Shown piece after piece: positions 43,008 to 51,668 of a DNA stretch of 64,000 nt. The DNA is from Mycobacterium colombiense. Its GTDB lineage: Bacteria > Actinomycetota > Actinomycetes > Mycobacteriales > Mycobacteriaceae. The first letter of the stretch is position 1. Every line of letters begins with the position of its first letter. The stretch is taken from contig NZ_LZSX01000088.1 of assembly GCF_001665835.1 (NCBI RefSeq), positions 155,178 to 219,177 on the forward strand, in the 5' to 3' direction. The notes beneath the pieces are model-generated. The model had not been told where the DNA came from. It did no database searches and worked only from the letters and a program-made list of their open reading frames with translations. Position numbers and translations under genes: made by a program.

Positions 43008-45940
43008 CCGACGACACGAGCGACACCGACAGAATCCCCGTCGCGCAACCCACCACTGTTGAGCACAAACCGCGTCTAGCCCGCACAATCCGCGTTTTGG
43101 CGCTGCCGATCATCGCGGTCTGGCTGCTGATCGCAGTCGGCGTCAACGTCTTCGTCCCACAGTTGGAGAAGGTTGCCGAGGAGGTCTCGGTGCCGCTCTC
43201 GCCATCCGACGCGCCGTCGGTGACCGGGATGAAGCACATCGGAGAGAAATTCAAGGAGTACGACTCCGACAACCTCGTCCTGGTGACCCTGGTCGGTGAC
43301 AAACCTCTCGGCGAGGACGCTCACCGGTTCTACGACGATCTGGTCACGAAGCTGCAGCAGGACCACGAACACGTCGAGCATGCGCTGAATTTCTGGGGGC
43401 AGCGATTCACGGCCTCCGGTGTCGAGAGCTACGACCACAAGGCCGCCTATGTCCAGGTCAACCTGCGCGGTGACCAGGGCGGAGCCATCGGCGACAAATC
43501 GGTGGCCGCGGTTCGCCAAATAGTCGCGGATTCGAAGCCGCCGGCGGGGGTGAAGGCCTACGTCGCCGGTCAGGGAGCCCTGACGGCCGACACGATCGTT
43601 GTCGGCGACGCGAGCCTGGCCAAGATGACGATCATCACCATCATCATCATCGCGATCATGCTGATGTTCGTCTATCGATCCATCGGCACGGTGTTGCTGA
43701 CGATGGTCATCCTGTTCGTCGGACTGGCCACCGGCCGCGGGGTGGTAGCGCTGCTGGGCGAGACCGGCATCATGGGGCTGTCGACCTTCGCCGTCAACTT
43801 GCTGACGGCACTGGCCATCGCGGCGGGTACCGATTACGCGATATTCATGGTGGGCCGCTACCAGGAGGGCCGCGAACGGGGGCTGGATCGGGAAGCCGCC
43901 TACTACGACACGTTCGCCGGGGTCACCAAAGTGGTGCTGGGTTCGGGTTTGACGATCGTCGGGGCATTGGCGTGTCTGAAATTCACCCGGCTGCCGTACT
44001 TCAGTTCGCTGGCGTTTCCGTGCGCAGTGGGTCTGCTGGTGGTGGTGGCCGCCGGGGTCACGCTGACGCCGGCGCTGATCGCCTTCGCAAGCGGCTTCGG
44101 CCTGTTCGACCCGAAGCGCGAGTTCAACTACACCCGGTGGCGCCGCTTGGCGACGGCCATCGTGCGGTGGCCGGCGCCCATCCTCGCCACCTCCGTCATC
44201 CTGGCGATCGTCGGCGCAATTGGCTTGATGGGCTTCACTCCGCGCTACAACGACCTGTACTACCTGCCGCAGAGTGCTTCATCAGTGAAGGCGTACACCG
44301 CGGCCGATCAACACTTCACCCAGGCCCGATTGAACCCGGACCTACTGATGATCGAATCGGACCACGATCTGCGCAATCCCAGGGACATGCTGGTCCTGGA
44401 CAAGATTGCCGGCGCCATTTTCCGGGTGCCCGGCATCGAACGGGTGCAGAGCATCACCAGACCTCTCGGTCCGCCGATTCAAGACGGATCCATTCCGTTC
44501 CAGCTCAGTGTGCAAAGCGCGCCGATCCGCAGCAACCTGAACTACCTGAAGGACCGCGTCGGCGACATCAAGAAGATCACCGGTTTCCTCGACACTCAGA
44601 TCGCACTGTTGGAGCGCCAGTACGCGGTGACCCAGAAGCTCGCGAACGCCGCGGACGACAGCTCGAAAACCACGGGGGAGACGGCGGCTATCACGGACGA
44701 GATTCGAGACCACATCGCGGATTTCGACGACTTCTGGCGACCGATTCGCAGTTACTTCTACTGGGAGAAGCACTGCTACGACATCCCGATCTGCTGGTCG
44801 CTACGAAGCCTGTTCGACGCCCTGGACGGGTTCGATCAGCTGGCCGAAAAGTTCCACGCCCTCACTAGCGACCTCACCAACACGGCTGCGGCCACGCGCG
44901 AATTGCTGGCAATTATTCCCGAGAATATCGCTGTCTCGAAGTCGATCCGGGATACGACGCTGACCATCTACAGCTCGTTCGACAGTCTGATCGATCAGTT
45001 CGACCGGCTAACCGACACGAACGCCGTGATGGGCAAGTCCTTCAACGACTCTCAGGTGGAGAGCCTCTTTTACCTGCCACCCGAGATCTTCCAGAACCCA
45101 GACTTTTTGCTGGGGTTGAGCTTGATGGTGTCGCCGGACGGCAAGGCCGCTCGCTTCATCATCACTCACGCAGTGGATCCGGCGACCACAAAGGGAATCG
45201 CGTCCGTCGATCAGGAGCGTCAAGCGGCCAAGGAGGCCTTGAAACTCACCTCACTGGAAAATGCCGACATCTACCTCGGCGGTACGGCCGCGACGTTTTA
45301 CGACATCGCCAACGGCGCGAAGTATGACCTGATGATCGCCGGGGTGGCCTCGATCGTGCTCATCTTCATCATCATGGTGATCGTCACCCGCGCGTTGGTC
45401 GCAGCGGGTGTCATCGTCGGCACCATCGTGATGTCGCTGGGGGCAGCATTCGGGTTCTCGACACTGATCTGGCAGCACCTTGGGAATTTCCAGCTGCACT
45501 GGGTGGCAACAGAATTCGCGTTGATTGTGCTCTTGGCCGTCGGGTCCGATTACAACCTCATGTTGGTGTCCCGAATCGAGGAGGAGATCGGAGCCGGCCT
45601 GAAAACGGGACTCATCCGCGGCATGGGCGTGACAGGCCCGGTGGTGACTGCCGCCGGTGTGGTGTTCGCCGTCACCATGGCCACGATGATCACCAGCGAT
45701 CTCCGGGCGATCGGCCAATTCGGCACGACGATCGGCATCGGCCTGTTGTTCGACACCTTTGTCGTCCGATCGCTCATCACGCCGTCGATCATGACGGTGA
45801 TGGGACGCTGGTTCTGGTGGCCGAAGCGGGTACGCGTCCGCCCGGCCAGCCAGATGCTTCGGTCGGTGGGGCCGCGTCCGTTGGTTCGTGCCCTCTTGTA
45901 CCACCCGCGGCACGGGGTCCCGTCGGATCCGCAGACGTAG
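43004..45940 (+). CDS. mmpL: MmpL family RND transporter
   Basis: A 978-residue RND exporter with two blocks of membrane spans and two large periplasmic loops. The proton-relay segments are GTDYAIFMVGRYQEGRERGL in the first half and GSDYNLMLVSRIEEEIGAGL in the second. Expected substrates are cell-wall lipids, siderophores or drugs; the sequence does not tell which. GTG 43004 overlaps mmpS. The downstream glycolipid-type genes are 14 kb away, so no direct link. Confidence 0.94.
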   Translation: MTDDTSDTDRIPVAQPTTVEHKPRLARTIRVLALPIIAVWLLIAVGVNVFVPQLEKVAEEVSVPLSPSDAPSVTGMKHIGEKFKEYDSDNLVLVTLVGDKPLGEDAHRFYDDLVTKLQQDHEHVEHALNFWGQRFTASGVESYDHKAAYVQVNLRGDQGGAIGDKSVAAVRQIVADSKPPAGVKAYVAGQGALTADTIVVGDASLAKMTIITIIIIAIMLMFVYRSIGTVLLTMVILFVGLATGRGVVALLGETGIMGLSTFAVNLLTALAIAAGTDYAIFMVGRYQEGRERGLDREAAYYDTFAGVTKVVLGSGLTIVGALACLKFTRLPYFSSLAFPCAVGLLVVVAAGVTLTPALIAFASGFGLFDPKREFNYTRWRRLATAIVRWPAPILATSVILAIVGAIGLMGFTPRYNDLYYLPQSASSVKAYTAADQHFTQARLNPDLLMIESDHDLRNPRDMLVLDKIAGAIFRVPGIERVQSITRPLGPPIQDGSIPFQLSVQSAPIRSNLNYLKDRVGDIKKITGFLDTQIALLERQYAVTQKLANAADDSSKTTGETAAITDEIRDHIADFDDFWRPIRSYFYWEKHCYDIPICWSLRSLFDALDGFDQLAEKFHALTSDLTNTAAATRELLAIIPENIAVSKSIRDTTLTIYSSFDSLIDQFDRLTDTNAVMGKSFNDSQVESLFYLPPEIFQNPDFLLGLSLMVSPDGKAARFIITHAVDPATTKGIASVDQERQAAKEALKLTSLENADIYLGGTAATFYDIANGAKYDLMIAGVASIVLIFIIMVIVTRALVAAGVIVGTIVMSLGAAFGFSTLIWQHLGNFQLHWVATEFALIVLLAVGSDYNLMLVSRIEEEIGAGLKTGLIRGMGVTGPVVTAAGVVFAVTMATMITSDLRAIGQFGTTIGIGLLFDTFVVRSLITPSIMTVMGRWFWWPKRVRVRPASQMLRSVGPRPLVRALLYHPRHGVPSDPQT

Positions 45941-45974
45941 CATCAGCCGCGTCGCCGATTGCGGATTGTGTCGG

Positions 45975-46184
45975 CTAACGCGCCGCCTTGGCGGCGTCGC
46001 GCCGAGCCTTCTCCTTCGCGTGGGCCGAGCAGCAATGCCCCATATCGCAATGGAACCGGTCACTACAATCATGCGAACAATAGACTGATGCGGCCGGAAG
46101 CCATTCCGGATCGGACAGCTCGCGCGGCCGGTCGTTCGGATCGAACGTATGGCCGCAATGTACGCAGACCTTGGTCTTGGCCAT
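45975..46184 (-). CDS. Small zinc-finger-like protein
   Basis: A 69-residue protein with CVHCGHTF, YCSHDCSDRFHCDMGHC and a basic tail (KEKARRDAAKAAR). The paired CxxC/CxxxC and His residues suit one or two zinc sites. Oriented opposite to mmpL, tail to tail. Function unknown. Confidence 0.72.
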   Translation of the reverse strand: MAKTKVCVHCGHTFDPNDRPRELSDPEWLPAASVYCSHDCSDRFHCDMGHCCSAHAKEKARRDAAKAAR

Positions 46185-46360
46185 ACCGCTCAGGGTACGC
46201 GCTTTAGCCCTAATTCGAAGCTGTTTCAGATCGAGGCAAACAAACTAGTTTCGCAAAGCAAATGGCGTGCAATTGAAGGTAACCACCGCATTTACGCGAA
46301 CGAAATTAACTATCTTCACCGCCCTATTCATTCACGCTTCGCCGCACGGCGGCGCATTAC

Positions 46361-46402
46361 TCACCCGGGTGAATGGGTGGTTGGGGTGATGACAGCTCAC
46401 CC
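46361..46402 (+). promoter_or_regulatory. Composite operator, copy 10 (SDR gene)
   Basis: TCACCCGGGTGA, 23 bases, CTCACCC, all exact; GGGGTGATGACAGCTCACCC forms the second repeat. An ATG at 46389 opens MTAHPGRPQSQYEHG, an 84-codon frame that overlaps the SDR gene. It accounts for much of the 359-base gap 46185-46543. Confidence 0.8.
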
Positions 46403-46543
46403 GGGCCGGCCGCAGTCTCAGTACGAGCACGGCCCGGCGCGATTGTCACTCCGGGGCGTCCCAGCAGAGGGCGTTACGCGTCGTCGAAACGAAGAGCGGC
46501 GTCCACTCATAGCCGTCAGGAGAACCAGGAAGGGACCCCGAGT

Positions 46544-47311
46544 ATGCATTTTGATGGCAAGAAGGTCATTGTTGTCGGCGGTAGTGCCGGCATGGGCCGG
46601 CAGGTCGCGATCGACATCGTCGGTCACGGCGGTAGCGCGGTGATCGTCGGACACTCGAAAGCGCGCGTCGACGACACCGTCGCCGACCTGACGAGCCACG
46701 GCGAAGCCTGGGGCATCGCCGCCGACCTGACGGACCGCGCGACGGTCGCCGACGCGCAGCGCGCGCTTTCGGAGAATCACAGCGATGCGACGCTGCTGGT
46801 GAACGCGGCCGGATTCTTCATCCCGAAGCTGTTTCTCGCCTACGACTCGCAGGACTACGACTCCTACATGGAGCTCAACTTTGCGCTGTTCTTCCTGACG
46901 CAGACCGTCGTTGCGGGGATGATCGCCCGCGGCGAGGGCGGGTCCATCGTCAACATCGGCAGCATGTGGGCGCATCAGGCGATCGGCGTTACCCCGTCGA
47001 CCGGGCACTCGATGCAAAAAGCCGGGCTGCATGCGCTCACCCATAACCTGGCCATCGAGCTGGCCGGGCACCAGATCCGCGTCAACGCCGTAGCACCGGC
47101 CGCCGTCAAGACGCCCGCTCTCGAGCGGTGGGTCCCGAAGGACGAGATCGACTCCACCCTGGACACTTTCGCGCCGATTCATCCCCTGGGGCGAGTCGGC
47201 ACCCCCGCCGACGTATCCAACGCCATCAGCTATCTGCTCTCCGACGCGGCCAGCTGGGTCACCGGCGCGATTCTCAATGTCGACGGCGGCATCATGGCTG
47301 GTCGCAACTAA
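46544..47311 (+). CDS. Short-chain dehydrogenase/reductase (SDR)
   Basis: A 255-residue classical SDR: KKVIVVGGSAGMGRQVAI cofactor loop, LLVNAAGFF (NAG equivalent), GSIVNIGSMWAHQAIGVTPS with catalytic serine, and a C-terminal substrate loop ending VTGAILNVDGGIM. Interestingly the YxxxK position reads HSMQK (GHSMQKAGLH), so the catalytic tyrosine appears replaced by histidine. ATG 46544 follows AGGAAGGGACC. Fragments of paralogues occur at 13308 and 30891, each after the same operator type. Confidence 0.88.
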   Translation: MHFDGKKVIVVGGSAGMGRQVAIDIVGHGGSAVIVGHSKARVDDTVADLTSHGEAWGIAADLTDRATVADAQRALSENHSDATLLVNAAGFFIPKLFLAYDSQDYDSYMELNFALFFLTQTVVAGMIARGEGGSIVNIGSMWAHQAIGVTPSTGHSMQKAGLHALTHNLAIELAGHQIRVNAVAPAAVKTPALERWVPKDEIDSTLDTFAPIHPLGRVGTPADVSNAISYLLSDAASWVTGAILNVDGGIMAGRN

Positions 47312-47433
47312 CCCGATGGAGTTCCTGGGGGCGTTAGGAAGCCAGTCTGAAACCCTCTGGCGCGCAGGACAATTGACTATACCCTCAAAATCTAGTGTTC
47401 TTTGAAAATAGAAGCAGTCGAGGAGAGATTGCA

Positions 47434-47964
47434 GTGACAATCGATATATTGAGGCCAGGCGGCCCGCCGGCCAAGTCTGTCGGCCGCACCGAAGGCAAGT
47501 CCGTGTTCAATGGGACGGTCGGTGTCCGCCACATCCTGGATAAGTTTCAGGCGGAAGGGCGTTTCTCAGTGCTCGAGCATCCAATGTCACCCCGAGCGCT
47601 GGCCGCACCACTTCATCGCCACCACAATGAAGATGAGTACAGCTGGATCATCGAGGGACGCGTAGGCGCTTTGCTTGGCGACGAGGTGCTCTACGGCGGA
47701 CCAGCCGACTTCATTTTCAAGCCACGAGGCCAATGGCATACATTCTGGAACGCGGGCGATGAGCCGGCCCGCATCCTGGAGATTATTTCCCCCGCAGGAT
47801 TTGAGCAGTTCTTCGACGAACTTTCTGACCTCGGCGGCATAGACAAGATATCGACAGAGACGCTAGACGAACTCTGTGCGCGGTACGAGCTGGAGATGGA
47901 CGTCGACAGCGTCCCAGAACTATGCAAACGGTTCGACTTGAAATTCCCCGGTGAACCTATTTGA
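47434..47964 (+). CDS. Cytosolic cupin-domain protein
   Basis: A 176-residue cupin with metal motif PLHRHHNEDEYSWIIEGRVG and second motif FKPRGQWHTFWNAGDEPA. GTG 47434 is preceded by GAGGAGAGATT. The C-terminal helix is acidic. Resembles quercetinase-like single-domain cupins; substrate unknown. It follows the SDR by 122 bases and could be in its transcript. Confidence 0.85.
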   Translation: MTIDILRPGGPPAKSVGRTEGKSVFNGTVGVRHILDKFQAEGRFSVLEHPMSPRALAAPLHRHHNEDEYSWIIEGRVGALLGDEVLYGGPADFIFKPRGQWHTFWNAGDEPARILEIISPAGFEQFFDELSDLGGIDKISTETLDELCARYELEMDVDSVPELCKRFDLKFPGEPI

Positions 47965-48056
47965 TAATGAACCGCGGGGTCTGAAATCCCTGTATCCCCA
48001 AGCAAAGTCGGCGGGAAGGCCAGCCGTGCGCCAGCGAAACATCAAGGAGGACAACC

Positions 48057-48368
48057 ATGGACGGCGATTACGACGACCCGGGGCCCGATAACACCCTGGG
48101 TCCCAGCGAATCTCTGGACTCCGACGAGGTGCGCAACGACGATGGTGACATCGTGGTCGACGCACCATTGCGCTGGATCTCGCCTAAGGAAAATCTGACG
48201 CTGGATAAGCGCCTAGCCGCTGAGGAGCCCGAGTTCGACTACACCGAGGAACCGCCGCTAAGGCCCCGGCGCCACCGCGGTCAGATCAGTGGCAGCCCAC
48301 ACGACGGCCCATCGTTCTACGGTGTGGCGCGCGAAGAGTTTGACCAGGACGACGAGGACGTCGGCTGA
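48057..48368 (+). CDS. DUF5709-like acidic protein, short form
   Basis: A 103-residue acidic protein with PDNTLGPSESLDSDEVRNDD, LRWISPKENLTLDKRLAAEE and PEFDYTEEPPLRPRR, matching the layout of DUF5709 (see 13439) but shorter. ATG 48057 follows AAGGAGGACAACC, an excellent site. No operator copy is visible upstream. Function unknown. Confidence 0.75.
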   Translation: MDGDYDDPGPDNTLGPSESLDSDEVRNDDGDIVVDAPLRWISPKENLTLDKRLAAEEPEFDYTEEPPLRPRRHRGQISGSPHDGPSFYGVAREEFDQDDEDVG

Positions 48369-48565
48369 CCGCTAGCCCAGGTCCCGTGCGCCAGTTGGTG
48401 ATCAAGGCATCACTCTCCAGGATGATTCCGAACACAATTCGCTGCTGACTGGATTGACAGGCAGTCACCGACGAGCGAGGCCGGGCAACAGCATGAGGAC
48501 GCGGCTGCACGAGCTTGATGTGCGCCGAGTTGCCGCCTGTGATGACATGGAAGGGATTTTTGACT

Positions 48566-48955
48566 GTGAGTGAATCACCAACGCCGATGGGCAGTATCGA
48601 ACGCAGTGCTCAACATGGACTGCTGACAATCATCACCGACAACACCCAAGAAGGGCGGTTCGAGGCCACCGTAGACGACCAGGTGATTCGTCGGCAGCCC
48701 TACCGCCGCTACCGCGGCCACATCGTGTTGATGGCCACCGAAGTCGATACGCAATGGCGTGATCGGGGTGTCTCCTCAGCGATGATCAGTGGTGTGCTCA
48801 CACTGATCCGCAGGGCGGGGCACACGGTTATTCCGCGGTGCAAGATCACGGGTGACTACATCCTGCGCCATCCTGAATACCGGGATCTGGTGACGGACCA
48901 ATATCAGGGATTGCTCCGCCCGGTGTCGCGGCCCGCTGCGCCCGACAGCACCTAA
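48566..48955 (+). CDS. GNAT-like (YjdJ-type) acetyltransferase domain protein
   Basis: A 129-residue protein with a minimal acetyltransferase pattern: RFEATVDDQVIRRQPYRRYR, HIVLMATEVDTQWRDRGVSS (acceptor loop) and HTVIPRCKITGDYILRHPEY, typical of the YjdJ/NATD1 type. GTG 48566 follows GGAAGGGATT; further in-frame starts exist up to 48515. Substrate unknown. Confidence 0.75.
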   Translation: MSESPTPMGSIERSAQHGLLTIITDNTQEGRFEATVDDQVIRRQPYRRYRGHIVLMATEVDTQWRDRGVSSAMISGVLTLIRRAGHTVIPRCKITGDYILRHPEYRDLVTDQYQGLLRPVSRPAAPDST

Positions 48956-49056
48956 CCGGGCTGCGCCGGGCGCGAGGGATCGTTGCAGGAATTAGATCGG
49001 CGGCGGAAGGCACGAAACCGAAGTGACCAGTTGAACGCAACTTTGAAAGGTTCATC

Positions 49057-49806
49057 ATGAAGATCGTAGTCATCGGCGGTCGCGGGCTGATCGGCTCGAA
49101 AGTCGCGTCCAAGCTCAGCGCGCAGGGCCACGACGTCGTCATCGCCTCACGTCGATCAGGTGTCGATTCGTTCACCGGTGAAGGCCTTGCCAGCGCGCTC
49201 GCCGGTGCGGATGTCCTGGTCGACGTCGCGGATTCGCCAGAGTTCGACGATGAACCTGTGATGCGCTTCTTCACCACCACGACCACGAATCTCCTTGCAG
49301 CTGAACGGGAAGCCGGAGTCGAACACCATGTGGCGTTGTCGGTGGTGGGTGCGCAGGTCATGCCAGATAGCGGCTACAACACCGCGAAAGCGGCCCAGGA
49401 GAACCTGATCAGGGAATCGGGCCGGCCTTATTCGATCGTGCGAGCGACTCCCTTCTTCGAATTCGCGGTTGGTTTGGCCGATTCCGCGACGGAGGGAGAC
49501 ATTGTCAGGTTGCCGCACGCGTTGTTTCGTCCTATCGCCGCCGACGATGTCGCCACCGCCGTGGCCCGCGCCGCTGTCGGGCGTCCAACCAACGCAGTGA
49601 CGGAGATCGCTGGACCCGAGGTAATGAGGATGGACGACTTTGTCCGTAGGGGCCTTGCCGCCGATGGTGATCGACGTCGGGTCGTGACCGACGCCCGGGC
49701 GCCATACTTCGGTGCGGTGATCGACGATCGCACCCTCGCGCCCGACGAGAACGCCACCATCTTCACTACTCGATACTCCGACTGGATCGACGCGCGCCGC
49801 AGTTAA
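49057..49806 (+). CDS. NAD(P)-binding atypical SDR (NmrA-like)
   Basis: A 249-residue protein with KIVVIGGRGLIGSKVASKLS as cofactor loop, DVVIASRRSGVD, HHVALSVVGAQ and FRPIAADDVATAVARAAV. The layout is that of NmrA/TMR-type atypical SDRs that sense or use NADPH. ATG 49057 follows GAAAGG. The next gene starts 13 bases after its stop, so it shares an operon with a cupin. Confidence 0.85.
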   Translation: MKIVVIGGRGLIGSKVASKLSAQGHDVVIASRRSGVDSFTGEGLASALAGADVLVDVADSPEFDDEPVMRFFTTTTTNLLAAEREAGVEHHVALSVVGAQVMPDSGYNTAKAAQENLIRESGRPYSIVRATPFFEFAVGLADSATEGDIVRLPHALFRPIAADDVATAVARAAVGRPTNAVTEIAGPEVMRMDDFVRRGLAADGDRRRVVTDARAPYFGAVIDDRTLAPDENATIFTTRYSDWIDARRS

Positions 49807-49819
49807 GGAGGCTGAACCG

Positions 49820-50224
49820 TTGAATACGACTGACTCGGAACCGAAATCAACCATGACCGTGTTGCAGGAAGTGCCGTCACCGTTGATTCCACAAGACGCC
49901 CATGTGATGACGGTTCTCATCAAACATCCACCGGGCGCTCCCGGTTACCCACCACATCGCCTTCCCGGCGGTCCGGGATTCGGTTACATGATTGACGGTG
50001 AGATGTTGCTCGAGCTCGAGGGTGAAGCGCCACGCGTCCTCCGGGCTGGAGACGCGTTCTGGGGACCCGGCGGCGACGTGATCCACTATCGGGACGCCAA
50101 CAACCGCACAGACATTCCGTGCAGCTTCGTCCTCACGTTGGTGTGCGTGCCAGGGCAACCGATGCTCGAACGGGTTACCGACGAGGAGCTTGAGGAGCGA
50201 AAGGGACTGCGCGTCACCAGCTGA
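49820..50224 (+). CDS. Cupin-domain protein
   Basis: A 134-residue cupin (PGYPPHRLPGGPGFGYMIDG, LRAGDAFWGPGGDVIHYRDA). TTG 49820 with AAGGAGGCTGAACC is the best start. The first metal motif has a single histidine, so the metal site is reduced compared with 47434. Follows the NmrA-like gene. Confidence 0.82.
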   Translation: MNTTDSEPKSTMTVLQEVPSPLIPQDAHVMTVLIKHPPGAPGYPPHRLPGGPGFGYMIDGEMLLELEGEAPRVLRAGDAFWGPGGDVIHYRDANNRTDIPCSFVLTLVCVPGQPMLERVTDEELEERKGLRVTS

Positions 50225-50241
50225 CTGGCTCGGGCATCCGA

Positions 50242-50370
50242 TCAGCAGCCGACGAAGCTGCCACCTGCGGGGCAGCTGGGGATGCTGACAATAGGAACGC
50301 AACTCGACGTCGTCGTTGAGACGGCGAACGCGAACACCAGCGCTAACAGGACCTTCTTCCCCCTGGTCAT
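50242..50370 (-). CDS. 42-residue putative secreted peptide
   Basis: ATG 50370 encodes a basic start (MTRGKK), a hydrophobic core (VLLALVFAFAVSTTTSS) and a short mature part with three cysteines (CVPIVSIPSC and a final C). This looks like a Sec signal peptide plus a ~19-residue Cys peptide. The ribosome site is weak. Family not recognised. Confidence 0.45.
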   Translation of the reverse strand: MTRGKKVLLALVFAFAVSTTTSSCVPIVSIPSCPAGGSFVGC

Positions 50371-50395
50371 AGCTGGGGAGTGTACGTCCAGGGCC

Positions 50396-50415
50396 GAAAT
50401 CGCCGTGGCGATTTC
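50396..50415. other. Perfect hairpin GAAATCGC-CGTG-GCGATTTC
   Basis: An 8-base stem with a 4-base loop, 26 bases upstream of the 42-residue ORF and 170 bases after the cupin. No T-run follows, so it may be a terminator of the actinobacterial kind or an operator. Confidence 0.45.
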
Positions 50416-50487
50416 CGCAAATCAGCCCCCGGTTAATCGCCAGGGGCTTCGTGGTTGTCTCGGTCTGCCAAGGGGATCGGTCCGCGA

Positions 50488-50718
50488 CTAGGAAGCGTCG
50501 CGCAGGCGGGTCTCCACGTCCTTGATTCCCTGGCGCAGGTGTTCGGCCAAGGACCATTCCTCACCGCTATGGGCATCGCGTAACGCCATGTCTACTGCCG
50601 ATTTGGCCTCCGAGAGGTGTCCCCGTCGTTCCTCTCCCTGAGCGGTGATGGCATGAAGGACGGCCTTCACGGCCTCCTGGCAGGCGTTGGCGAAACCGCT
50701 GAAATGTGTGACCGACAT
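50488..50718 (-). CDS. 76-residue helical hypothetical protein
   Basis: A small helical protein (FSGFANACQEAVKAVLHAIT, SLAEHLRQGIKDVETRLRDA). ATG 50718 follows AAAAAAGGGGTCAGC. It is the last gene of the minus-strand amidase group, 115 bases after the amidase. Function unknown. Confidence 0.68.
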   Translation of the reverse strand: MSVTHFSGFANACQEAVKAVLHAITAQGEERRGHLSEAKSAVDMALRDAHSGEEWSLAEHLRQGIKDVETRLRDAS

Positions 50719-50833
50719 GCTGACCCCTTTTTTGCGCGTGTTCAGCGAAATGCCCGCTGTTGCGGGACTACAAACATTCCGGCGATTCGAGTCCCGGCCG
50801 GCTCCGCCGACGAGCGCCTCAGGGGAGCAGGGG

Positions 50834-51649
50834 TCAGTTGCCGGCCTCGATTGACGCGACTCTTGCCGCCGCGTCGGGACCGCAGAAGCGCTGGAGGTCC
50901 ACTCCGCCCCCGCCGAGTAGGTCGTCAATGCGGCGCTTGAGGGCGCCCGACGAAAGGTGGGTGTACAGGTTTGCACCCGGGCAAGAGGTTTGGGCCAGAT
51001 CCCGATGGCCCGCCAGCGTGCCGGTCGAAATGTGAAAATTCTGAGCCGCCCATGCGAACGCGCGAGCTGCTCCCTGGAGCTGGGCCTCCGGCACCGCCTC
51101 TTGATCGAAGTCTCCTTCGCAGAGGACCAGGAAATGGCCCGTCGTGTCGTAGTCCGTCGCGGTATCGCCCGCGATCTCGGTGCTGCGCAGTTCGTAGATG
51201 TTGCCATTGCGGTCGACGCCGACGTGATAGGCGATGTCGATCCAACCGTGCTGGTCCTGGTGATATCGCTGATCTTGGCGGAGATGGCTTGGGGCATTGC
51301 GGTTTTCGCCGAGGACGACGGCCTCATGGTGGAGAGTCATCCGGGTGATGGTGTGGCGCTTCCCCCCGGAGCGGGCCGGTCGCGCGCCCCACGCGTCCCG
51401 GCATAGCAACAGTGCCGAATCCGCAGCGGTCAGGCTTGCACCGATTGTCGACGTCGGGGGAGGAGCCGGAGCCAAAGGTGGCTTCGGGCGGGTCTCAGAG
51501 GTCGTCTCAGATGTCGCACTCGAACAGCCGCCGACCAGGGACGCCACGCCGGCGCTGCCGGCCACCATCAGCAGCTGACGGCGGCTGACAGGAGCTGGCC
51601 GGCCGCACGCTGGCTCACACACGGTCCTCACGATACGGGCGTGACGCAC
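50834..51649 (-). CDS. PGRP/amidase-2 peptidoglycan amidase, Tat lipoprotein
   Basis: A 271-residue N-acetylmuramoyl-L-alanine amidase of the PGRP fold. The N-terminus has a twin-arginine signal (SRRQLLMVAGSAGVASLVGG) ending in a lipobox cysteine (LVGGCSS). Zinc ligands are in RMTLHHEAVV and GHRDLAQTSCPG, with YHVGVDRNGNIYE between. It would act outside the membrane, releasing stem peptides. It lies 19 bases after the kinase-MurQ gene, so peptidoglycan cleavage and recovery are probably co-expressed. Confidence 0.87.
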   Translation of the reverse strand: MRHARIVRTVCEPACGRPAPVSRRQLLMVAGSAGVASLVGGCSSATSETTSETRPKPPLAPAPPPTSTIGASLTAADSALLLCRDAWGARPARSGGKRHTITRMTLHHEAVVLGENRNAPSHLRQDQRYHQDQHGWIDIAYHVGVDRNGNIYELRSTEIAGDTATDYDTTGHFLVLCEGDFDQEAVPEAQLQGAARAFAWAAQNFHISTGTLAGHRDLAQTSCPGANLYTHLSSGALKRRIDDLLGGGGVDLQRFCGPDAAARVASIEAGN

Positions 51650-51668
51650 GCCCGTGGGACGCCTTCAT

